Shown in pieces: positions 1-12,267 of a stretch of DNA of 64,000 nucleotides. Within the stretch, counting starts at the first letter, position 1. Each line of letters starts with the position of its first letter. This DNA is from Limnomonas spitsbergensis (taxonomy: Eukaryota; Chlorophyta; Chlorophyceae; Chlamydomonadales), in contig JAYJMM010000004.1 of the NCBI GenBank assembly GCA_037349105.1, forward strand, positions 4,925,001 through 4,989,000. The letters are read 5' to 3'. The notes under the pieces were generated by a model. The model saw only the letters and a list, made by a program, of their open reading frames with translations, searched no databases and was not told the DNA's origin. The translations under genes and the position numbers were made by a program.

Positions 1-2837
1 CTGTCCATATCAGGCAACAAGCAAATTTCACATGGAGTGTCTAAAGGTGGACGCTGGTACTGCATTGACGGACCCCTCAGCTCATTGATGGGCAAATGGC
101 ACGGTGCGCAGTTTATGACATTTTCTGATATGGTACGGCCATCCCTGCCAGCCAACACCAAGACCCCACTAGGTCTGACATCATGAACTCTAAGCACTAC
201 TGGTCTGGCTGCATGATGCAATCGGTCTTCACTCCGGACGTACACAAATTGTCCCACCTGAAACTTTGCAATTTTGGGCAGGTAAGCACCGCTGCGCAAC
301 TTGGCATACCTCAGTGTGTCCCGGTGCTGAGCAACCAGCAAATTGTGCCCTGCCATGGCACATTCTTCTGCCATGATTTTAGCTCGTTGCAGCACATGCT
401 CAGCAGCAAGATCTTCATTCAGATAATCATCTTCTAACCCAGGCATCCGTTCCATAACGTCAGGAGGGATAACTGGATCACAGGCAAACAGGAGTTGGTA
501 GGGGCTCATCTTAGTGCTCTGATGTCTTGTTACTCTATAGCCTAAAGCAATCCAGGGCAGATACGTGTCCCAGGTCTGCACGTGCTTTGCGTCTTCATGC
601 AGATGCCTTAGCAGCGCAGTCTTTACTGTTTGAACCAGCCTTTCTGCAGCCCCATTTGCTTGGGGGTGATGAGGTGACGTGACTCTGTGATCTATCAGTG
701 CTCGCACCAGTAGCTCATCCATTTCACCCTGGAATTCCCCACCTCCATCAGTGACGACTTCAGCGCATGCCCCGTACCTGGCCAGGATGCCATGTAAGAA
801 ATGGTACGCTACCTCAGCAGATGACTTGTCCTTCATGGGAAACACTTCCACCCATTTCGAGTAACTCTCGATAGCCACCATGACGTACTTGTTTCCCTGA
901 TCAGACACAGCATAGGGGCCAGATAAATCTAGGTGCCACCGATACATCATGCCCTTAATGGGAAGGGGGTTAAGCACAGCCTGCTGCTGGTTAAATGCAG
1001 CTTTGGTGAAGTCACACGCTGCACATGACTGCACTACAAGCTTGCAGTCATTCCATATGCCCACCCACCAATGCTTCATGGTGACCAATGCGGTAGTGCG
1101 CCTCCGACCAAAATGCCCATTCTCCGTATGCATGCGTCTTACTAATGACAGGCGATCATCGGGGGCAGGCACAATCTTCAAGCCCCCCCCTGGCATGCGT
1201 CTGTGCAGCTGCTTGCCAACTGACCACTCAAAATGTGCAGCTCTTCTCAGAATCCGTCTACGCTCAGTCATTGAGCATTGGGAGAGCCCATCTACGTCTG
1301 GGTGTTGCAGATACTTCATAACTGCAAGGTCAAGCCAGACATCCATATGCATGGTGGAATCTGGACTATCGCTGAGTTCCTCCATCTCAGCTGCCTGGGC
1401 TTGAGCTGACTGAAACATCAGATGTGATCCTGCACTAAATCGATCCTGCAATTCCTGGTGCATCTGATGACTCTCCCCTCCCAGCTCGAGGCTAGGCTCA
1501 AATGCAGCATCAACTGTAAAAGATGAAGGCCCAGATTGACCACCAAATCTGATAGCCAGGCTGAGAGCAACCAATGAACTCACCGCATTGGCGTCAAACG
1601 CACCTCCCGTGAGAATGTGCCGAGCATGGAAAGATATACCTGGTGCGGCCGTGCAGTTGTCCGCATACCCCAAGGCTCTTTCCCTTTCCAGGATAGTGAG
1701 GTCACACAGACCCTTGCCAGTCTCCCACACAAGCCCCTGGCCAGGGGGCAAAACTCTAGGCAGCGCGAAGGACCAAGAGTGCTGGCGGGCAACAAGAGTG
1801 GGGAGCACAATTAATGGACGATCAATCACATTGGCCTGGTAATAAGGACGCTGGTTAACTCTGTTGCAAATTTGAGGCCTGCGACAGCTTTCCAGTATGT
1901 CTGCAATACAAACTGTCTCATCTCTTACCACTTCTGGCAAATGCTTGGAATTTATGTGAGTGCGGTCACTGACCTGAACCTCATCATCAGAGTCATGCCC
2001 CTCAGCAGACCAATTGAGACCGTTATCTGCATCCCCTGGTCTATCTGGTCCGCCTGGTCCCCCTGTTCCAGTAGGATACCCTGAGCCGCCTGGCCCTCCT
2101 GATCCACCAGTGTACCTGGAACCTTCATGACCCTCAGATCCACATGTCCTAGCTGGTTGTCCAGGACCCCCGGCTCCACCTGCCCCTCCGGCACCGGTTG
2201 GGTAGCCCGACCCTCGAGAGTTCCCATTTCCACCTGGATACCCAGGTTCACCGGAACTCCAAGACTTGTCATTGCCAGATGTCGGTCTGCTAGTCTCATA
2301 CTGCTGGTGACCCTGGTCATCACCCTGGGCACCTGACTGACCATCCGAACTAACACCATTGTACGACCTACCAGGACCATTTGGGGCCCCTCCACTGCCT
2401 CTTGGGGCTCGGTGCATATGCCCTCCCTGGATAGAAGGCCCCAGCGGGTCATGGGCATGACGTTGGTTGCTATCCGCCCACGGATGACTGAGACCTGGTG
2501 CCCTCCCTGCTCCAGCTTGGGACTGACCCCCATACACAGGGGCCATTGACAGCTCACTGGAAGGAAGTCCTGCCTCAAGCTGGAACTGCTGCCATTCTCT
2601 GACCTCACGACCTCTAGACAGGTCTTCAGCAATCTGGCTGCTACCGTGGTTATGGGGATGCGCCCTCAATTCCTCAACGTGTCGCTCACCTGGCCTCTTG
2701 TCAATGCGGTCCAGCAAGGCTTGCAGCATCCGCATAAAATCACCTTTGGTGACTGCCCCATCATCCTCACCTTGGGCAACTGGGACCATCACATTCTGGC
2801 CCATGTCCAGTTGACGACCTTGGTGCTCAGAGTGTCT
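1..2837 (-). CDS. Retroelement polyprotein with integrase, 3' end beyond window
   Basis: One frame stays open from 2837 to position 1 (about 945 codons) and continues outside the window. In order it holds: a linker; a Gly/Pro-rich collagen-like stretch near 2400-2040; a segment at about 1830-1560 that resembles the last motifs of C5 cytosine methyltransferases (see findings); an integrase zinc site with His at 1130 and 1115 (H-x4-H) and Cys at 1025 and 1016 (C-x2-C); and the integrase core with Asp at 929-927, Asp at 749-747 in TDGGGEF, and Glu at 644-642 in NGAAER, giving D-D-34-E. Next comes an SH3-like C-terminal barrel near 330-120, and at the very edge a C-x2-C pair that could begin a PHD-type finger. 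The integrase is Ty3/retrovirus-like in its HPQANGAAER motif. No protease or RT motif was found. Confidence 0.82.
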
Positions 2838-3685
2838 TTAACAGGTTCAGGCGCACTCTGATGCAGCCATGACTGCCCCTCCTCACCTGATCCGAATGAT
2901 GTAGAGGTAGGTGTGGATATCATCTGCACCTCAGGTTCTGCCGATGGTCTTGACGCGGTAGGCGTAACTGGTCTCAAGGCCAGTTCCAGCGGCTCGGGTA
3001 CAGGCTTGACGATTGACTCACGCAAGGGAGCAGCTTCAATCTCCATTAGGGGCACCTGCAATACAGGTGCTGAGGAGAGGGCACACATCCCACTTCCTGC
3101 TGATTCTTCAGCAACACGCAGCGACTTTACTGGAGTTCGCACGCTCTGGCATTTTTTTACAGCTGTCAAATACAGGGGGTTATCGACCATCCGTAGACAC
3201 ATTTTCTCTCCGTCACTGTATGACTCTGCCACCTTTTTCGGGGTACTATCCCTACACTTATCGGCGTTGAGGATACTTAAGTCCAGGTCTTCCCTTTCTT
3301 CCCGTCGTTCTTCATCAAGCCGCGCAATCGCAGCAATCGCCTCTGCGGTGATTCTACGATCATGCGCCTCCTTGGCCCTGGCCCTAGCGGCAAGTTGCTT
3401 CTGTATCCTCAACTGTTCGTTGTTTTCGAACTCTTGCATGGCAGTGAGGACTGGGACCTGCGGGTCCCTTCCAGACGACGCAGCGGTATCCCGGCTAATC
3501 TTGGCCGCAGCATCCATGTCTTGCTGGACCATGTTCTGCTTCTGAATGGCGACTTCCTTCTTTACCTCACGCGTGATAGCTCTTGTGTCCCGCGCTACTG
3601 CATCCAGTTGAGCCTTATCAAGCTCTGGGATGGAGGGCAGATCACCAGGAAAGGCTTTCTTGCCCTTCCCAGCCTCATGACTCAT
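2789..3685 (-). CDS. Gag-like protein of retroelement
   Basis: A 298-residue frame starting at the ATG on 3685-3683. The protein is highly charged: residues of roughly 60-160 are rich in Lys, Arg, Glu, Gln and Ala and should form coiled coil, and the C-terminal third is rich in Pro, Ser, Thr and Glu. I see no CCHC zinc knuckle. Its place directly upstream of the integrase frame is the main reason to call it Gag. The stop at 2789-2791 lies inside the next frame, which is open from 2837, so a single -1 shift on the minus strand between 2837 and 2789 would join the two. I see no textbook slippery heptamer in the overlap, so a sequencing error, a small intron or separate initiation are alternatives. 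Confidence 0.6.
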   Translation of the reverse strand: MSHEAGKGKKAFPGDLPSIPELDKAQLDAVARDTRAITREVKKEVAIQKQNMVQQDMDAAAKISRDTAASSGRDPQVPVLTAMQEFENNEQLRIQKQLAARARAKEAHDRRITAEAIAAIARLDEERREEREDLDLSILNADKCRDSTPKKVAESYSDGEKMCLRMVDNPLYLTAVKKCQSVRTPVKSLRVAEESAGSGMCALSSAPVLQVPLMEIEAAPLRESIVKPVPEPLELALRPVTPTASRPSAEPEVQMISTPTSTSFGSGEEGQSWLHQSAPEPVKDTLSTKVVNWTWARM

Positions 3686-5557
3686 ACTGAGCTGTGCTGG
3701 ATGGTACAGATCTCTTGCTTAATCAAGGATGTGACTAGGATTTATCGACACTCGACCGATTCAAGCACCATTTTTTAACGACTCAGTTACCAGCGAATTC
3801 GAGGTGCTAACGAATCCGGATTCTTCTCTTCTTAAAGGAGTGCTAGGAGCCCTTTACCAAGGGTAACCTGCTGTGCAGGAGCGATAATCTGTCTGGTGAG
3901 CAGATTATCCTCGACTTAATCCTCAGGTTACTGCACTAACCTTTGATGATTCTTCCCTTACTGTTGAGAGAAGTTACGAAGTGAAGTCGACCCTGGTGAA
4001 GACTGATGCACTGATGTCGACAGTTGACAGGTTGGGACGGCTTAGATCGGACTTGTGGATGAAGCTGCCCGAAGTGATGAAGAGTGTAGAGCTGACTGAA
4101 CGACTCTTGATGGAGAAGATCAACTGAAAGATCAGATGATCGACTTGGTAGCCAGGAAAGGCTGGGGAAGCAGCTTGCAGTGTCGACTTAAGTTCTAGAG
4201 ATTGAGCTGAGAGCTCCCAGTGTAGAGGTGTCAAGCGAGAGAACAAGAAGAATGAGGAGTGGAAGTAGAGGAGATGGAACTAGAGATAGCGAATAAGTGT
4301 AGTGTGTAACTAGAGCTATTCGCACAGTGTAGTGTCCAGGCTTCGATACTTAGTGATGTGGTCTTAAGAGCGAAAGGATCAGTGTAGAGTTAACTAGAGA
4401 TCTCCTTCCAGTGTAGTTTCCTGGCCTTGATAAGGGGCCGAAATATCGCAGGTAGACAATTAGTCCCAGAACAGATTAAAATGGGGTGATTCAACTTCGT
4501 GTATTCTTGAGTAAGAAGAGAAGAATGCCTGGAACGAACCAGGCATTCTCGAAGTACCACAAAACATAATGGATCCGAAACCAAAAAGAATGTACAAGCC
4601 ACCCCTGCGTGCGGTGCACCCATACGTCGTGACAGTAGATGGTCCCGTGCAGGAGACAACATGTTTATAACGGTGCCATACCCGCTGGGCCCTGCCGAAC
4701 GCTCGGCTGCGTGGGGCTGGTGGACAATGACCAAGTTCAATTCCAGCTACGGTACATGTTTAGAGCGGTGCACACCCGCTGGGCCCTCGCTATCACCCGC
4801 TACATGTGCTCCTCACATGTTGTGTCCAGGCATGGTGCATCTACAACCAGACTTGACAGGGATTTTCTCCCGTCTCTGGCCAAGGACAGGTAGGGGATTC
4901 AGTTCGATTGCGGGTGTCCTAGCCACACTTGCCTTGGAGTTAGATATCATCACCTCATGAGCAAATTGCAGAAGACAAAGCCCGTCCTTACATGTCTGAA
5001 GTGACGCTGCCTCTAACACTTCCCAACGTGCTGATATCGGATGGCCTACCTGCTGATTCACCTGCGGCGACAATGGACTAGCTGCCCGTGAAAAGATGCA
5101 GTGGCGTGGCACCTGGCTACTACTAGCAATGATTGCAGCATGCCATGTCCGCGGCGGACAGAAGTGTCCTGTCTCCATGCATGCTCCTGAGGCATGCAGA
5201 TTCCACATTATTTCGACATTGATTACTGGTATGTACTCGTATCCTTTGAATTTGTTTTGAATGTGAGAGAGATGATTTGAAAACGCAAGTGGCCTGCCCG
5301 GCCCCGGCCCCGGATATGCATGCTTGACACAATGACACCAGGTGAAAGTGTGAACATGAGTAGGCACGTCAAAGACAAGCAAACGATGTTACCCTTGCTC
5401 GACAGACAGGGTGATTCCACGGCTCTAAATAATGGCCCTAGAGCTGAATCAAGACCTGTCGCAGGTAATTCAATCGGAACCATGCAGCCCAGCTGATTGG
5501 AGAGACTAAGTGGAAGCTTGCTTTGCAGGAGCTGTTTGATACACCCGACCTTAAGAA
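3686..5557. other. Retroelement leader/possible LTR and kinase upstream region
   Basis: No gene is recognised. At 3,990-4,410 a short motif built around CAGTGTAG recurs at irregular spacing, often followed by AACTAGAG, as in promoter-like LTR sequence. A stretch of about 40 bp starting CATGTTTA is duplicated (about 4,660 and 4,755) with both copies sharing ACCCGCTGGGCCCT. No primer-binding site or TG...CA boundaries could be fixed. The right part should hold the promoter of the downstream kinase. Confidence 0.3.
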
Positions 5558-8500
5558 ATGGCCCCTCGACCAGAGAATAGGCGAGTGTGGCATTTGCAAG
5601 CCTTGAACAGCCCTAAAACCAGAAACTTAGTCAACGACGTGTGCTACACTGTCGCAGGACAAGGCGCGTTTGGGGACGCTTTCCTGGTGATCGACCCCAA
5701 AACAAGGAAAAAGTGAGCGATGCCATGTTCAGAAAGGGGTGCCCCAGCATTTCAAAAACAACTCCTGTCGACAGGCACATGGTGGCAATTGAACCGCGCA
5801 CATGGTGGCTCACTGCGCAGGTATGTGCTCAAGCGAGTGCGCATGGCGCGCCAGAACGATTGGCAGAGAGGCGCCACGAAACAGGAAATTAAGCTGGTGG
5901 GTGGTAGCAATGTTTGGAGCGTGGCACAAAATTGCGAACCGACAGGCGTCAATTGTCAAAACACTGGGCCAGCTTCCCTTCGCAGCTCATGCTTCAGAAC
6001 TTACCCATCTCATGCTCAGCCTGCCACCACTCTTCTCCCTGGTGCCATCAAGTCGCATGGAATGGCTCATGTATGCTGTGGCCGCATGCTGCAAGACCCA
6101 CACTTTCCGCTTCGCCAGATGACGCCATGTGTCCCTCCTGAATTTTGCTCACTTGTGCACTACTAGGGGTGCATGCTACAGCACCCTTTCATCGTGCGGT
6201 TCATGAAGAGCTGGATTAGGGACGGCCACGAGGTGAGGCCCTCGCCTGAAATTTGGGAGACCTGAGCAAAGACATGCAATATCAGGCAATTTTCTTCCTT
6301 GATGTTATCCTCGTATCTTGATATCAGCTAGATTTATCAGCTCTGTGGTTTGCATGTTACGCAGGTTAACATTGTTTACGGGTACTGCGAGCTGGGAGAC
6401 CTGCAGGGCGTGATGAAAAAACAGAAGGTGGCAGGGGATCTGATGTAGGGGGGCCTGCACTGCATCTCACTATCTATATCGGAGTGCTTCATTTGCAATT
6501 CAGCTTCATCATGGCTTTCGGCCGAGGAGTCCTGGAGCAGTAAGCCCTGCTGTTTGGGCTCATGGCCCGAGGCTGGTCTGGATTTGCTCCCCTCAGCCCA
6601 ATGGTGACTTACCAGTGGCTTGCCAAAGGCGGTCTCTTACTCACCTATAAGGACATGGATGGGTTTGTGGATTTCATTGTTTGCACGCCCGAATGTGTGG
6701 GAGATAGATATAACAGAAAATAATGACAGTTTGTGGCTGGATAGCACGTTGAATACACAACCCTTGACAGCGCCTCCTGCAGGCACACGTGTAAATGGCC
6801 AGGCATCGATTTGTCAGTCTGGCCTGAACAGCTCTTGCTGCAGTGGTACACCTGAACAGCTCTTGCTGGTATATCTGCGATACTGCTGAGCAGGAGGACT
6901 CTTTCATGCGCACCTCAGAGCGCACTTTTCACGTATTAAGTACTGGATCCCGCTTTGTCTGCTTCTGTGAATGCTCTGGCTGTTACATCCCTTTGGTCCC
7001 CATTCCCAAAGCACAGGTGTTAGCATACTGAAGAGCAGCAGTTCCGTCGCGGGCTGGCGCATTATTAATTGATTGATGTTCTATACCCTGCTTGCCTCTG
7101 TGGCTCTTACAATCTTACGGCTGTGACTGGTATCCCCCTGGTCCCTGGGCAGAGAAACACACGAAGGGGCTGCAGGACGTTTGCTGGTTGGCGCATGGTT
7201 ATTCATGTTCCAGACCCCCCCTGTCATCTGTGGCTGAATCGGCTATAATGGCTTTTGCCGTCATCCCGTGTTTCTTTGAGCAGAACAAGCACATTGAGGA
7301 GCAGCAGCTCCGACGCTGGCTGGCGCAGCTGCTGCTGGCGCTGCACTACCTGCAAGGGAAGCACGTCCTCCACAGAGACCTCAAGAGCTCAAATATCTTT
7401 GTCACTGCAGACAATGATGTCCAGGTCAGGGCAAGGGGGGGAGAGAGGCGGGCTAGAAGGGGGAGGGAGGGGCGAGCCGGCATGCCATGTGGACTTCCAT
7501 TGACGGGGTGACTGGAGGGCGTCTGGCAGGATTCTCTCGCCTTGGCTGATTGACTGTTGATCTTTATCTGACCCTGTGCTCCATTTTCGCGCGGGGCTCC
7601 CTCGGCTTCATGTCAGAAAAGGAGTGCCCGGGGCATTTCCGTTTGTCCCTAAGCAATCAAGCATTTTTTCTGTGTTTATTTGATCTGTTTGTGACCTGAT
7701 CTTTTCCTTCATACCAGAATTGACCCAGTGGTGGGCGATCTTAGTTGATCCCTGGACCCTCCATCCTTTGATAGGCTGACAGGCAGTTTCCGGCAAGTTA
7801 CCGCGATCCCCTTGCCTTGCTCTGCTTGCAGATCGGGGACTTTGGTCTGGCAACTATTGGTAGCCAGGATGACTCTTCGACGCATGACCAGGTGGGTCCC
7901 AAACAGACACGCACAACGAATTTATAGCTTATGTTAACATGTTCGATATACCGGTAGTGGTATACCGATATACTTGTACCGCCACCGGTGTATTAAAAAA
8001 TATGAGGATTGGTAGAGAGAATTTTCCCGACCTTTGTGTCCCTTATGCTTGCAAGCCTTGTTGCTGTCTCCTTGGACATACCCTGCTCTGCTGGAACAGC
8101 TGGTCTGTTAGTGCAAGGCCTCTGTCCCTGCAGGCTGTAATGTTTATGACCAGCTATGGTCTTGGGCTCTCAGACCTCCCGAAAGGAGCGCTAACAGGCT
8201 GCAATCTGTCAGGTCCAATCTGACATCGCACTGCGATGAGCAATCTCAGCTTCATATGAGTCGTGTTCAACGGTTAGGGCAGATGGGCAGTGTCAGATGT
8301 GTGTGGGTCAAGTGGAACTATGTTCATCCTCCCTGTGTGTGTTGCCCCTGTGCAGTCTATTGTTGGCACTCCTCACTTCATGAGCCCAGAGCTTCTCAAC
8401 CGAAAGAAATATGACTACAAGACTGACGTGTGGTGAGCACCTGAGCATCCGACCTGAGACTCTGTCGAGTTGAGAGATTTATTCTTGAGTGGGCATATAC

Positions 8501-11500
8501 CGGTACCGGGGGTCACCTTGGGCACGACTTCAGGGTGCAAATTGTATGCATTGCGTATTCGGGTCCTTGGTGTTCCCATTATCTTCCCATCCGGCTGCCA
8601 ACACCTATGGTGTCAACGGAACTACAGCAATACCATTGTAGCAGCCTGCTCTCGTCCACCCGCTGTGGGTTGGGGCTTTTCTGCCGAGCCTCACCAGGGG
8701 CCCTTGTAAGCCTTGGCAACGTCACATGTCAATCAGTTAGGCAGGCTGGCTGATGTTTGAGCCGAGCCGAGGAAATTCGATGTGCGACAATTCAAACGGA
8801 CTGGCGTGATTTCTGATACTGATTTCTCCCTGGACTGACCCCCCCTCATGTCGCTGCAGGTCACTCGGCTGCGTGGCTTATGAGCTCTCCTCCCTGCGAC
8901 CTGCTTTCAATGCCTTCAACTTGGTGAGCAGCAGTCAGAGGAGTTTTCTCCTTCTAGGGTCGCACTGAATTCTACATTTAACTGTCACGTGCGGCCATTG
9001 GCACTTTGAACGTGGCGAAACAAACCTACGTGCCTGATGTTTTGTGCGGTTTTCATAAACGGTTTTGGAGGTCAATGCGCACCTGAGGAGCATCCGCCGC
9101 AGATGATTGTCCCGCCCGCCTTCATGTATCTCCTGGCTGCTTCAAGGCACACAGCCTGCTTCATGCATATGAGCATATGATGTTTGCCTCATGCCTTCCT
9201 TTCTTTTTGTAGAATGGACTTGTTTCCAAGATCTGCAAGAGCGCTGTTGCCCCCTTGCCGTCCCAATATTCTGAGGAGTGGGGCGCGATGATCAAGTGGT
9301 GAGTGGAGCCCTGACCCCAACCTGGGTCAACGTGGGGGCTGGTCTGAGCTGTAGTTTGGTATCTTCTGAAAAAGGAAACAGCTAGTAGTTTCTGAAATGC
9401 TAACAGCCAGCTGCAGCTAGTAGTTTCTAAAAAAGGTAACAGCCAGCTGCACCTTTAGTAGTTTTATGAAAATGGAAACAGCCAGCTCAAGCTAGTAGTT
9501 ATCTGAAAAAGTAACTGCCAGCTGCAGCTGGGGGCCGCGGAGGTTATCCTGAGCTTTATTACACAAAGCGGAGCTTCATTGCACAAAGCGGAAGTTGACC
9601 AAGATGGCCCTGAGCTGTGTTTTACGAAGCGGAACTTTGAAGATTGACGCGGACAGAATGATGCAGTGCAGCATTAGGGAATTCCGTTTCTTGTCTCCTT
9701 CCCCTGGCTGCTGTTCAAACTAGGAGTTAACTAGCAGAGCACACACATCTTGTGTATTGCAGGCTTGCCTATGAGCCATGCACTTCACTAAAGAGCTGCA
9801 TGATGGATTCATGGTCGGACACCCATGCATTCAACTTGAGAGCTGCATCGTGGCCATTAACACACTCATATGCTCTGGCTGCTTTGTAACCTCAACAAGC
9901 AATGCGCGTAAGCCGCACCTATCATATGCATGCCTGCCCCCTCGAGCCTTATCTCCCCGCCCTCGCAGGATGCTCAAGAAGGACGCGGCCAAGCGCCCGT
10001 CCGTCGAGGAGCTGCTCTCTTCTTTGTTCCTCCGCGAGGATGTGGCCTGGGCCTGCCAGCGGGCGCAGCAGCTGCACCCCGGCGTGGAGCTGCCTCCCTT
10101 CGTCTCGATGGTACAACTGCTGGAGATCCCACGCACGCCGGGGCCATCGTGCGGCATGCTGGAGGAGGAAGACGATACAGGGACCCGTGAGGATGACTTG
10201 CACACGCCACCTCGGCTTACGGCGCCCTCTGCCTGCCGAATGAGATCGCAACGGGGCGTCAGTGCTGTGGCGGGCATAGTGGACGGGCTGCCCTCCACAG
10301 CCACTAACGCTGCTGCTACAGCTGCTACTACCGAGACCATTGCTGCTGCTGCTTCTGCTGCTGCTGAAGCCGTTGTCGCTACAGCTGCTGCTGCCGAGGC
10401 TGCTGCTGCTGATGCCGTTACTACTGTTGCTGCTGAGGCGGATGCTGCTTATACTGAGGCTGTTGCAGGAGCAGAAGCAGAGGGCCATAACAAGGATGCT
10501 ACTGACTGCTGTTTAGCTTCGAAGGCTGATGCAGCCAGCAGACACGTGTGGCCGCCCCAGGACCCTGACCAGCAGAAGCAGGCTGTCGCTGCTAATCCTG
10601 CTGCCGCGGAGCTGACAAGAAAGGATAGCGTTGGCCCAGGGTACGCGGTTGTTACCTTGGGCCTCATGGAGAAGGTCGTTGGGAAAGTAGACCGTGACAT
10701 CTTGTCAGTACCCGCTGCTGCCGAGGAGGCGAGTGTGGAACAGCCTGGCGACAGCAGGCAGGTGAAGGCGGGGTTGGGTGTGAAACGCACCCGCCGCGGC
10801 TCGACACTCTTTGCGCCCACGATTGCATCGGCCATGGCTGCCGCGGCCAGGCTGAAGCCGGCAACTGGCGCGGCTCATGCTGCGCGTGGTGCTGGTCACA
10901 GCCGCGATGGCGCCGAGCAGCGTGCGGCAGCAACATTGGACAGCACAGCTGCTGGGGCAAGGAGCGTAAAATGTCGCGTGAGCAGCAGCAACTCCCGGCC
11001 CACTCCTGCAACTTTTGCTCCTGCTTTTGCTGCTGTTGGCAGCAGTGGACGGCCCGCTCCTACTCTTGCTGCCGCTGCCACTGCTGGTGGCAATGGCCGG
11101 CACACTCCTGCTGCTGCTGCTGGCAGTAGTGGCCGGCTTGCTGCAGCTGTTGCTGCCACGGGACTCCATGGCGCTGTGGCCATGGCTGGGGTCGAGCCAG
11201 TGGTGTGTGCAGTGGCCCCAGGCCCTGCGCCGTCAATGCCAGGCGACGCAGCAGACAGCGGCCTATACACACTGGTTGCGGCTGCAGAGGCGATGCTCAG
11301 TTGCAGCAACAGCAATGTCAGCTCTGTTCCACAGCCGCTGACCACAAGGTCCAAGTCTTTTGCCTACACCAGGCCGCAGCGGCAGCCACTGTCCCGGCGT
11401 CCTGCCATTCACGGCAAGCCCGCACCCGTTTGCGCATCGACAGCTGCTGTTGCTGCTGCACCCACTGCGTTGAGCCTGAGGCGGACAGCCGCTGCAGCCC

Positions 11501-12267
11501 CAACATATCGCGACGCGGCGAAGGCAGCTGGGCTGACGCGGGCTGCGGTAGCGCAGCAGCAGACGGCGGCGGCGTCGGTCGCTGTAGTTGTGCCCGGGCT
11601 ACCTGGTAAGGCAGCAGTGAAGGAGGGTCTGGAACCAAGTTCGACATCCCCGTCGGTGACGGGGGCTGCCGCTGCTGGGGCCCCGTATTGTGCTGCGATC
11701 GCTATCACTGACTCCCCCTCTGGAAAAGGCCCGGATGCTCTGCCTCCTCGCTCGCCCTGGTCATCAAACAGCGTTTCACTCGGCTGCAGGCAGGGTTCGG
11801 CTGCTCTCTCGTCCCTCCTGCAGCCAAGTAAGACACTGCAACGGGGCGGCGGCTTGTTCACCTCCATTGGCGCCAGTAGCGACGTCTCCGACATCTCCAG
11901 CTGCTTTGGCATCGCGGCCGAGGTTGAGCCCGAGCAAAGCCAGGCTGTGCTGCCCACGAGCTTCTCGCAGGAAACCGAGCTTAATCATCCGGAGCTCGCC
12001 CTGCCGCCGCCAGCCGCGCTTGCGCTGCAAACCAGTGCGTCGGCAGAGAGTAGCGGTGGAGGCTCAGGGCCGATGACACATATCCGCATCCGCTCGGCCG
12101 GCAGAACGACCAGCTACGAGATCATGCAAACCGCTGCAGCTGCCAGAGCCAGCCGGCTGGGCGACACGACAGCGCCGTGCTCTCCTGCCGTCCCAAGAAC
12201 GCGGGAGCAGCAGTTTTTGTTTGACAACCAGCTGTACCAGTCTACAGGTCTGTTGTCTCTGCAGTAA
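5558..12267 (+). CDS. NIMA-related (NEK) protein kinase, probably continuing into a CAP-Gly tail
   Basis: Ser/Thr kinase spliced from ten exons: 5558-5712, 5821-5896, 6167-6232, 6365-6427, 7284-7424, 7832-7891, 8356-8432, 8860-8923, 9213-9298 and 9969 onward. All junctions keep phase, though the exon 3 acceptor has an alternative. The P-loop is GQGAFGDA (exon 1), the VAIK-type Lys is in YVLKRVRMARQ (exon 2, typical of NEKs), the catalytic loop is HRDLKSSN (exon 5), the Mg site is GDFG (exon 6), the activation segment is GTPHFMSPE (exon 7), and the lobe end is KKDAAKRPS (exon 10). Every catalytic residue is present. The last exon encodes about 700 residues of low-complexity sequence rich in Ala, Ser, Gly and Pro. 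If the TAA at 12265-12267 is used the protein is 1028 aa. A donor at 12248 would instead join the CAP-Gly exons in phase. NEKs act on cilia, centrosomes and microtubules. Confidence 0.88.
9350..9525 (+). repeat. Degenerate tandem repeat in kinase intron 9
   Basis: About four to five imperfect copies of a unit of roughly 37 bp containing GCTAGTAGTT and ending AACAGCCAGCTG. The whole array lies inside the intron between the exons ending at 9298 and starting at 9969. Directly after it, a second motif (ACAAAGCGGA) occurs twice near 9,560-9,590 with a diverged third copy near 9,635. No coding role is visible. Confidence 0.7.

Larger units (their letters stand above)
1..3685 (-). mobile_element. 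LTR-type retroelement, Gag-integrase part, truncated by the window edge
   Basis: Two long minus-strand reading frames, a Gag-like one (3685 to 2789) and an integrase-bearing one (2837 to 1), overlap by about 49 nt and together cover 3.7 kb with no internal stop apart from the frame change. The integrase identifies a retroelement. Reverse transcriptase and RNase H are not seen between Gag and integrase. That differs from the usual Ty3/gypsy order (PR-RT-RH-IN), so either the RT lies beyond position 1 (Ty1/copia-like or gmr1-like order) or the element lacks one. Open frames of this length suggest a young copy. The right-hand LTR, if any, would lie between about 3.7 and 5.5 kb. I could not define its ends because its partner is outside the window. 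Confidence 0.85.

Noticed and set aside
1952..2632. 226-codon minus-strand frame
   Set aside because: Out of phase with the integrase frame, which is open through the same bases and carries the recognised domains.
10300..12080. Several long frames on both strands in the kinase tail exon
   Set aside because: GC-rich Ala/Ser codon repeats keep the other frames open. Only the frame in phase with the kinase exons is supported.
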